Assembly: GCA_016280685.1 (NCBI GenBank)
Contig: JAEEHE010000058.1
Location: 1-17,070, forward strand
Source: Caryophanales bacterium
Lineage (GTDB): Bacteria; Bacillota_I; Bacilli_A; RFN20; CAG-826
Length of the DNA: 17,070 nt
Direction: 5' to 3'
Shown here in pieces: positions 8,312 to 14,338 of the stretch. How positions within the stretch are numbered: position 1 is the first letter of the stretch; the number at the start of each line of letters is the position of its first letter. Both the position numbers and the translations under genes were made by a program. The notes below the pieces were generated by a model that saw only the letters and a list, made by a program, of their open reading frames with translations, was not told the DNA's origin and did not search any database.

Positions 8312-8485
8312 AAGAAAACACCTCTAAATAAATTGTAAATAATCTTCTTTAAAAAAGAACGTAAGGGGATTATCTTATGTCAAATATTTGAAATTTGAAT
8401 ATAGGAGATTTACTAATTTATATATTTGTTTATCAGTGAAAATAATTCTCACAAATCATTATTAATGATGTATCATTATTGATAT
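8312..8485. promoter_or_regulatory. Divergent intergenic region with palindromes
   Basis: This short AT-rich region must hold the promoters of both flanking genes. It contains a perfect 12-base palindrome TCAAATATTTGA (8380-8391) that overlaps a TTGACA-like -35 on the minus strand (8383-8378), although no good -10 is seen at the right distance. Near the plus-strand gene is ATCATTATTAATGAT (8456-8470), and ATCATTATT recurs just before the start codon. These are plausible operator sites; no regulator gene is in view. Confidence 0.4.
8471..8476 (+). promoter_or_regulatory. Candidate -10 box for leaderless transcription of the phosphatase gene
   Basis: TATCAT ends 9 bases before the ATG at 8486, and no Shine-Dalgarno-like purine run lies before that ATG. 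This spacing would put the transcript start at or next to the start codon. The assignment is inference; no convincing -35 is seen. Confidence 0.3.
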
Positions 8486-9184
8486 ATGAATATATATTTT
8501 ATAAGACATGGGATGCCTGATTATAAAATCGATAGTTTAACCGAATTAGGTAAATATCAAGCGGATTACACTACCGATTATTTAAAAAATATCCCTTTTG
8601 ATATCATCTTTTCGAGCACTCTCGGAAGAGCATATGAAACCGCACAATATCTATCTAAGAAAATAAATAAAGAAATTATTAAATTAGAATGGGCGATTGA
8701 AGATATCGCCGGCTCTTATTTCGCTCCCTATGATGAAAAATTCAAAGGATTACAATGGTTCTTCTGGCATTCTTATTATTTGAATAAGGTTGCTAAACAA
8801 AGTGATAACCCTTTATGGTATGAACATGAAGACTTTAAAGATACCAAAGCTAAAGAAGGTGTCTTGTTCTATAGAAAACACGTTAATGAATGGTTAGAAT
8901 CTCTCGGTATTAAACACGAACATAATATGTACACAAAGATAGAAGGTAAAGAAACGCCAGATAATATCGCCTTCTTCGCTCATGGAGGGATGGCGATGGC
9001 ATTCCTCTCCACTCTATTAGATGTCCCCTATTCCTATTTTTGCACTCACTTTAATTGTTTAGATACTTGTGGAGTGGTTCATATCTATATCGATACCGAT
9101 AATCATGTCGCCAGGATTATCTCTTATAACGAAGTCCACTACGACAATTCTTTATTCGTAGAGAAAAACGAAGTTAAATTCTAA
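8486..9184 (+). CDS. Histidine phosphatase family protein (phosphoglycerate mutase fold)
   Basis: This is a phosphatase or phosphomutase-like enzyme that works through a phosphohistidine. The 232-residue protein opens with the catalytic motif IRHG (His8), has the second basic motif SSTLGRAYETA (Arg48), acidic residues at E68 and E72 in the position of the proton donor, and the second catalytic His in FFAHGGMA (His166). It has no signal or membrane segment and is therefore cytoplasmic. The insert at about 85-155, rich in aromatic residues, is larger than in minimal members. The substrate cannot be predicted: family members act on sugar phosphates, nucleotides, cofactor precursors or phosphoproteins. 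The ATG at 8486 is fixed by the conserved N-terminus, since an in-frame ATG at 8465 is cut off by TGA. It is the only plus-strand gene and converges on the lipoprotein gene. Confidence 0.9.
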   Translation: MNIYFIRHGMPDYKIDSLTELGKYQADYTTDYLKNIPFDIIFSSTLGRAYETAQYLSKKINKEIIKLEWAIEDIAGSYFAPYDEKFKGLQWFFWHSYYLNKVAKQSDNPLWYEHEDFKDTKAKEGVLFYRKHVNEWLESLGIKHEHNMYTKIEGKETPDNIAFFAHGGMAMAFLSTLLDVPYSYFCTHFNCLDTCGVVHIYIDTDNHVARIISYNEVHYDNSLFVEKNEVKF

Positions 9185-9214
9185 TATCTTTAATAATATA
9201 AATTGAGACAATAA

Positions 9215-9239
9215 GAAAAGGCGATACAAATGTACCGCC
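9215..9239 (-). terminator. Terminator of the lipoprotein gene
   Basis: On the minus strand GGCGGTAC / GTATCGCC forms an 8-base-pair stem (one G-U pair) with a 4-base loop (9220-9239), followed by TTTTCTTATT. On the plus strand the same pair is an A-C mismatch and the U run is poor, so it serves mainly the minus-strand gene. It lies 25 bases after the second stop of that gene, which supports the downstream in-frame tail being part of it. Confidence 0.7.
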
Positions 9240-9264
9240 TATATTTATGTGTTGCTACAAATAA

Positions 9265-9390
9265 TTAATTTACCCAGATATCAATTTCCACGACGGAACC
9301 ATCAATCGTGTAAATTTGCACGACGAATGATTCATCAGTGTATCCTGCTTCGGTTAATAAAGCAGCGATATCACTAACAGGCCAAGAAGC
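9265..9390 (-). pseudogene. In-frame 41-codon tail of the lipoprotein gene after an internal TAA
   Basis: Directly after the TAA at 9393-9391 the same frame stays open for 41 codons and ends with a second TAA (9267-9265). The tail looks coding: it begins ASWPVSDIAALL and ends VVEIDIWVN, with codon use like the main gene and alternating hydrophobic residues typical of beta strands. The hairpin terminator lies just after this second stop. The best reading is that the tail is the original C-terminus of the lipoprotein, cut off by a nonsense change (GAA TAA GCT). Confidence 0.75.
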
Positions 9391-10785
9391 TTATTCTGGT
9401 TGATTTATATTCTCGATAATGCCTGCGACGGCAGCCTCGACTACTGCATCAGAGAAATTGCCTAAATTAGAAATTGCTAAAGTATATTCGATATCTGCAG
9501 CGCTTAATGTCACAGTGATATTGATAGCAGTACCATCTTTAGCCATGGAGAATGCTAAGCCATCGATATAACTGGCAGCGGAACTATTATAGCCACCTAA
9601 GCTAGCGAGAGCGGGAAGAGCATAAGAGCCAAGATCATCAATGGAAATAGTGCCCACATAAGCATTTTCTGTTTCTTCTTCGAAACTTGCCGCATCAGCG
9701 AAACTACCATCGAATAAATCCGCTAAAGTGTAGAAACTATTGAGGATGTTATATCCACCAGATACTGGATCGCTAACAGCGGCATAACCACTACCTTGAT
9801 CGGCATAGTTATATCCATAACCATCATAGTTGAAGATGATTTGTTTAGCACCACTAGAAAATTCTTTGTAGTAAATGCCACTAGATAATAGTTCATAAAT
9901 AGCACCGTTATCAGAGACGACTTTACCAACACCATTAGCACCATCTTCTTCGATTTTAGCAATTGCGGTATTAAATCCCTCTGGAACCACTGGTGGGACA
10001 TATTCCGGAACACTAGCGACAAATTCTTCTAGTTCCACATTGATATGTGTGCCGAATTCGGTGACGAAAGTGTTTTCCTCTGTTCCGTTAATAGTGACGG
10101 TAAAAGAGAGTTCAGAAGCATCTTTGCTAATTTCTACTTGTGCAGCAGACACACTGCTACCACTATTATAGGAATAACCGAGTAAAGTAGCTAAAAAGCC
10201 TTTTGTAGAATCATCAGTGACATCGATATCAAGAAGGAAAGAATCTTCTTTCTCTTCGTTTAATGTGAGAAGATCAGCGAAATCATCATTGACGACATCA
10301 TAAACGGAATAGACCACCTCCGCATAAATATCAATTGTGGGGTCTAAGTCGATTTCATCCTTATCCATAACGAATTCTTCTTCATCATTCGCACGGGAAT
10401 AAGAGAAGTAACCTTGTTCATTGACGAACATTAAGGTTTGTCCATAAGAAGCATATTCGCCTAAATATTCTTTAAAATAAATATTTGGACCTAAGCATTC
10501 TGCTTGTGCGTATTCTGGGATGAGAACGACGCATCTTTTTTCTAACGCTCTTAAGGCTACCTCTTCTAATACATCTTCTAAAGTAATCACTTCTGGTTCA
10601 GAAGATTCTTCAGATGATTCTTCTTCAGAGGAAGTATCACTACTAGGAACGATCTCAGAAGAAGGGTTTCCACTGCTGTCACCAGAATCTGGTCTAGATT
10701 CTTCGCTAGCCTTTTGAGTTGTACAGCCGACTAACGCACCAGCAAGTAAGAATGAAGTAAGTGTAAGTAATAACTTATTTTTCAT
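9391..10785 (-). CDS. Surface lipoprotein with Ser/Glu-rich linker and two related domains
   Basis: I do not recognise a named family. The start is ATG 10785 (464 residues), with AAAGGAG 8 bases upstream; the 23 codons before it are leader. The lipoprotein signal peptide ends in lipobox LVGC (Cys21). A long Ser/Glu/Pro linker (about 25-70) follows, which should lift the rest away from the membrane. The remainder looks like two related domains of roughly 190 residues. NIYFKEYLGEY in the first matches GIYYKEFSSGA in the second, FADLLTLNEE matches LADLFDGSFA, and KDASELSFTVTI matches KDGTAINITVTL. The domains are joined by EYVPPVVPEGF. This architecture suggests an extracellular binding or structural role. 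The gene ends at an in-frame TAA, with 41 further coding-like codons beyond it. It is a single-gene unit with its own terminator. Confidence 0.85.
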   Translation of the reverse strand: MKNKLLLTLTSFLLAGALVGCTTQKASEESRPDSGDSSGNPSSEIVPSSDTSSEEESSEESSEPEVITLEDVLEEVALRALEKRCVVLIPEYAQAECLGPNIYFKEYLGEYASYGQTLMFVNEQGYFSYSRANDEEEFVMDKDEIDLDPTIDIYAEVVYSVYDVVNDDFADLLTLNEEKEDSFLLDIDVTDDSTKGFLATLLGYSYNSGSSVSAAQVEISKDASELSFTVTINGTEENTFVTEFGTHINVELEEFVASVPEYVPPVVPEGFNTAIAKIEEDGANGVGKVVSDNGAIYELLSSGIYYKEFSSGAKQIIFNYDGYGYNYADQGSGYAAVSDPVSGGYNILNSFYTLADLFDGSFADAASFEEETENAYVGTISIDDLGSYALPALASLGGYNSSAASYIDGLAFSMAKDGTAINITVTLSAADIEYTLAISNLGNFSDAVVEAAVAGIIENINQPE

Positions 10786-10825
10786 TTTTGTGTCTCCTTT
10801 TCTTAAAAAATAATTTATGTCTAAA

Positions 10826-10854
10826 AAGATAATGTTTTTTATCGATATAATCAA
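10826..10854 (-). promoter_or_regulatory. Candidate promoter of the lipoprotein gene
   Basis: TTGATT (10854-10849) and TATCTT (10831-10826), spaced by 17 bases on the minus strand, about 40 bases before the ATG at 10785 and downstream of two terminators. By-eye match only. Confidence 0.35.
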
Positions 10855-10882
10855 ACTTTTTTGTATAAATATAGAGATATAG

Positions 10883-10907
10883 AAAAAACAACCATATTTT
10901 ATGGTTG
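10883..10907 (-). terminator. Second tandem terminator after the 11005-13818 surface protein gene
   Basis: The stem CAACCATA / TATGGTTG (10889-10907, 3-base loop) is followed on the minus strand by six T residues. It lies about 45 bases downstream of another hairpin terminator, so the surface protein gene is insulated from the lipoprotein gene by two terminators in a row. It could alternatively be an attenuator in the lipoprotein leader if a promoter lies upstream. Confidence 0.65.
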
Positions 10908-10946
10908 CATTTCTTTATATTTTTAATTGATAATTATTTTCACATA

Positions 10947-10979
10947 TAAAAACACCCACATGAATTATCACATGGGTGT
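10947..10979 (-). terminator. First terminator after the 11005-13818 surface protein gene
   Basis: ACACCCA / TGGGTGT arms (10952-10979), extended by wobble pairs to 11 base pairs on the minus-strand RNA, are followed by TTTTT. The hairpin begins 25 bases after the stop codon. Its arms match the terminator at 13901-13930 after the paralogous gene. Confidence 0.75.
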
Positions 10980-11004
10980 ATATCGATTTTTAAGATTGAA
11001 TCTA

Positions 11005-11361
11005 TTATTTATTCACTCTTCTTTTGCGAAGGAAGAAGAATAAACCTAAGGATGAAATCGCAATAATAGTAACGGAAACCATAATGATAACGACATTATT
11101 ATTAACTACATTGTTCATCTTATTCATAGAGATAATGCCATCACCAGCATATGGAGATGTATCGCCACAAGCAGAAGCCCAAGCTTCATATCTCGCTTTC
11201 GCATCAGCGAATTGGTTTTCATTTTGTAATCTATAGATAGAACCAGATTCACTTTGTTCTAACGCCATTAATTGTCTCTTAGCATCGACATAATAGCCTT
11301 TGCTTAAGCAATAACCATTATTTGTGGTGTCATAGTTATTATCATTGATGAATAAGTATGT
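11005..11361 (-). repeat. C-terminal display module, copy 1
   Basis: This segment encodes the last ~118 residues: a helical region with NGYCLSKGYYVDAK and ARYEAWASACGDTSPY, then a membrane helix and FFFLRKRRVNK. It aligns over its length with the end of the neighbouring surface protein (13970-14338), although the central parts of the two proteins differ. Confidence 0.75.
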
Positions 11362-13818
11362 TTCCGCCCATTTCATCACTTTATCTTCACTGGCTTGGTG
11401 AATGACGATTTGATCATAAGAACTTAAACTGATTTGGTTATGACCACTATAGAAGGCCACTGTCGCTCTGACAAATTCTAATGTATCAGTCGCAGTAATA
11501 GTTTTTAAACGATTGACGATAAGGGCTTTTTCAGTATTATCTAAGTTCTTAGAAATAAAGATCTTCACATATTGCTCATTAGTGTCATAAGCATTGAAGG
11601 ATTGATCAGAGGTGGAATCACCAGTGAAAGCAGCAATTCTTGTTAAACCATCTTCATCAGCGTGTAAACCAGAAACTGACGCTCTGATGCTTTGGTGTAA
11701 GGAAGCAAATTCGCCAGCATTCGCGCATATTGCAGGAGCGGGAAGTTGTCTAGTTCCTAATTTAGTGACTGTTTGAGCACTATCACGGGAGTTGGTTTCC
11801 ACTAAAGCATTATAAGCATAAACTCTAGTATGTAATTTCACATAATCACCAACAGCGATGCCATCATAGTAAGTATATAAATATTCATTACCACTATTGA
11901 TTTCGTTATAGACATATAAACCATATTCACCATCTTGAATGTAATAGCAATATCCAACGACTTGAATAACAACACCTTTGATATCAAACCAGTCATCGGC
12001 TGTTAAAGCATTTCTCGCGGTCTTTAAGGTAATTGTGCCATCGTAGAAACTGGATAATGGAGTGAAGTTATCACTAATAGTGATGGTATAAGAATATTGC
12101 ACTGTTTTATTATTTTCAGTATATGTGACTTTGATACTATATGTACCAACATCATCTTCTGTGAATAAATAACCACTTGTGGTGATATCTTCTTCTTCTA
12201 AATAGACCTTTAAATTAGGATCATTATGTTCGATGGTCTTCTTACTACCGTTATCATAAGTTAAAGTAATAACTGCACTACCTAAAGTAAAGTTATCATC
12301 AATGGTGAAATTCATCACTTTATCAGCGATTGATAAGGATTTTGGAGATTTCGCCACCACTGTTAAACCAGAGATTGTACATGTCTTAGTGACATCTTTA
12401 AATGTATAAGAACCAGTCACGGATGTATCACCGATACTTAATTCAGACCAAGATAATAAATTAGTGACATCTTCATTTGGATATGTAGTTGAATCGGTGA
12501 ATACTGCGTAGATAGTTAAACCTGTTGGAACAAATGTTTGACCTTCCACTAAAGTTTTTGCGGATTCTTCTAATGTACCAGTTACTAATAAACTATCAAT
12601 AATCTTATTAGGATCATCTTGGACTTCTTCTTTATAAAGATATAATGGTCCACCTTCAGAATAACAGGCGAATAATTTATCAGTAGAATTGAATTTCATA
12701 CCATTTCTTTCATTAGTGCCTTGCGCTACTAATGAGGCGGCACCATTATCAAATGTAATAGCCCATTTACCGTTATCATCATTTGTGGCTTGTGTTCTTA
12801 AATAGTTACTAGAAGAAGAAGCGGCATATAAATAACCTTGGGTTGCACTATTATTAGCAAATAATGTCCATTGATCTTCTGAGCCACCTAATGTTAAAAC
12901 TTCATAATCGTCGTTATAAATAGAAACTTGAGAACTAGAAACCGCTAATTGAGCAGCGCCTCTATTATTATTCCTTTGTTCACTAGTCATGAAATATGGA
13001 GTTTCCGCATTACCGGAAGCAATCATATAATTGCTACCCGCTTTTAAGTCATCTGCGCTATCAATAAGAGTAAATACTCTTGCATCAACCGCGTTAACTG
13101 TTAAAGCGACGACTGGAGAAGTTACATCCGCTCCACCAGCACCAGCACCAGTAGCTTTGACACTGATATTTGTGGTACCAGGTTGATTAGCATATAATGT
13201 GCCATCAATTTCTACAGCCACTGTTTCATTGGAAGAGATATAAGTTACATCGCCTTCCCAATTTGTGCCATCTGCTCTTTTACCGGTATAACCTAAATCA
13301 ACATGTTGACCTTGATTTAATTCAGTAGGACAGCCAGTAAGAGTCAAAGATGATAAAGGGGAAGCTGATTCTGTCTTTTCGTATGTAACAACGATACTAG
13401 AAGCTTTACCTGTAGCACCACCAACTTGAACAGTGAAGAATCCACCACCCACAGTCGTACCACTTGTGGGGTGAGCAGAAGTTCCATAATAAGTTGTGAA
13501 TGAACCAGCTGTGGTATTAACCACAACACTCTTAATGGTTCCTAAATCAGTAACGTTATAAATATAGCCTTTACTCTTTTGGAATTGCATATCACTGCTA
13601 CTTTTATAAACTTGGTAGCTGTACCACTTGATGCCACTTTTAGTATGTTCGCCATTGTTAGCATCATAACTTGTGGTATTAAAGTCATTAGCATCAATAG
13701 TTAAAGTACTTGTGGCAGCTTCAGTTTTTTCAACTTGATTATTATTGATGGCAACACCAGCACCAATGGCCATGGCAAAGCCTAATAAAGAAGTTGTAAT
13801 TATATTGAATAATTTCAT
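11005..13818 (-). CDS. Large membrane-anchored surface protein with Ig-like and OB-like domains
   Basis: This is a probable extracellular adhesin or structural surface protein; the function is unknown. The start is ATG 13818 (937 residues), which has AGGAGG 8 bases upstream; an ATG two codons earlier would be only 2 bases from it. Domains in order: signal peptide (1-35, ending TEAA); a beta-rich domain (36-150); a Big_2-like Ig domain (154-243, with SSNETVAVEIDG and PGTTNISVKATG); a domain with GYLYAAS and LYLYKEE (247-398) that may be beta-trefoil-like; two Big_3-like Ig domains (407-489, 493-582); a probable OB-like region (596-690); and a C-terminal module (about 818-892) containing ARYEAWASACGDTSPY. 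Last come a membrane helix (about 909-929) and the basic tail FLRKRRVNK. There is no LPXTG. It is paralogous to the protein encoded at 13970-16858. Domain names are by eye and less sure than the overall layout. Confidence 0.85.
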   Translation of the reverse strand: MKLFNIITTSLLGFAMAIGAGVAINNNQVEKTEAATSTLTIDANDFNTTSYDANNGEHTKSGIKWYSYQVYKSSSDMQFQKSKGYIYNVTDLGTIKSVVVNTTAGSFTTYYGTSAHPTSGTTVGGGFFTVQVGGATGKASSIVVTYEKTESASPLSSLTLTGCPTELNQGQHVDLGYTGKRADGTNWEGDVTYISSNETVAVEIDGTLYANQPGTTNISVKATGAGAGGADVTSPVVALTVNAVDARVFTLIDSADDLKAGSNYMIASGNAETPYFMTSEQRNNNRGAAQLAVSSSQVSIYNDDYEVLTLGGSEDQWTLFANNSATQGYLYAASSSSNYLRTQATNDDNGKWAITFDNGAASLVAQGTNERNGMKFNSTDKLFACYSEGGPLYLYKEEVQDDPNKIIDSLLVTGTLEESAKTLVEGQTFVPTGLTIYAVFTDSTTYPNEDVTNLLSWSELSIGDTSVTGSYTFKDVTKTCTISGLTVVAKSPKSLSIADKVMNFTIDDNFTLGSAVITLTYDNGSKKTIEHNDPNLKVYLEEEDITTSGYLFTEDDVGTYSIKVTYTENNKTVQYSYTITISDNFTPLSSFYDGTITLKTARNALTADDWFDIKGVVIQVVGYCYYIQDGEYGLYVYNEINSGNEYLYTYYDGIAVGDYVKLHTRVYAYNALVETNSRDSAQTVTKLGTRQLPAPAICANAGEFASLHQSIRASVSGLHADEDGLTRIAAFTGDSTSDQSFNAYDTNEQYVKIFISKNLDNTEKALIVNRLKTITATDTLEFVRATVAFYSGHNQISLSSYDQIVIHQASEDKVMKWAETYLFINDNNYDTTNNGYCLSKGYYVDAKRQLMALEQSESGSIYRLQNENQFADAKARYEAWASACGDTSPYAGDGIISMNKMNNVVNNNVVIIMVSVTIIAISSLGLFFFLRKRRVNK

Positions 13819-13826
13819 TGTCATTA

Positions 13827-13832
13827 CCTCCT
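13827..13832 (-). promoter_or_regulatory. Ribosome binding site deciding the start of the 11005-13818 gene
   Basis: AGGAGG on the minus strand is 8 bases from ATG 13818 but only 2 bases from ATG 13824. The shorter form, beginning MKLFN, is therefore the likely product. Confidence 0.8.
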
Positions 13833-13849
13833 ACAATGAAAACAACATG

Positions 13850-13863
13850 TATAGTTTACTATA
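13850..13863. promoter_or_regulatory. Inverted repeat upstream of the 11005-13818 gene
   Basis: TATAGT-TT-ACTATA has 6-base arms and lies 32 bases before the ATG at 13818. It may be part of a promoter -10 region or an operator. There is no further support. Confidence 0.3.
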
Positions 13864-13889
13864 AATGAATAAATAAACCATACTTAAAT

Positions 13890-13930
13890 TAAATAAATAA
13901 ACACCCACATGAGGCCTTTCATATGGGTGT
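13890..13930 (-). terminator. Terminator of the 13970-16858 surface protein gene
   Basis: The arms ACACCCATATGA / TCATGTGGGTGT form a 12-base-pair stem with one wobble on the minus-strand RNA and an AAGGCC loop (13901-13930). A T-rich run, TTTATTTATTT, follows. It shares its arms with the terminator at 10952-10979. Confidence 0.75.
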
Positions 13931-13969
13931 ATATAATCATTCACTATATTAACGTGAAATAATTATGTT

Positions 13970-14338
13970 TTAGTTTTCTTTCTTTTTGCGGAGGAAGAAA
14001 TACGCTCCGGTAGATACTGTTGCTAATGCAATAACCACTACGATTGCTGGGATAGCAGCACTATTAGATCCACCAATATTTAGCATGAATCTTGCACTAG
14101 TTACTTCGGTTGAATACGGAGTTGAATCGCCATAAGCAGCAGCCCAAGCTTCATATCTCGCTTGAGCAGCATTGTAGCCGTCATCGCTTTGGAATAAAGC
14201 AATTTGAGCAGCCGTAAGAGCAGTTAATGCTGCTTTGGCAGTCATATAATAGCCATTTTCTCCCAAGCAAGAATTGTTACCTTGACTGTTATCTTGCCCT
14301 GGATCGTAATCACTCATATGCATATAAATAGCGATGAA
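13970..14338 (-). repeat. C-terminal display module, copy 2
   Basis: Encodes about 122 residues ending the 962-residue protein: CLGENGYYMTAK, ARYEAWAAAYGDSTPY, a membrane helix and FFLRKKKEN. It corresponds piece by piece to the module at 11005-11361. Confidence 0.75.

Noticed and set aside
8465..8485. Upstream in-frame ATG for the phosphatase, which would need TGA read as Trp
   Set aside because: The conserved family start MNIYFIRHG fits the ATG at 8486, and no other gene in the window needs TGA as a sense codon, so there is no support for genetic code 4.
9220..9239. Terminator for the plus-strand phosphatase gene
   Set aside because: On the plus-strand RNA the stem has an A-C mismatch and is followed by a poor U run, while the minus strand has a full stem and TTTT. 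It may act weakly in both directions but is assigned to the minus strand.
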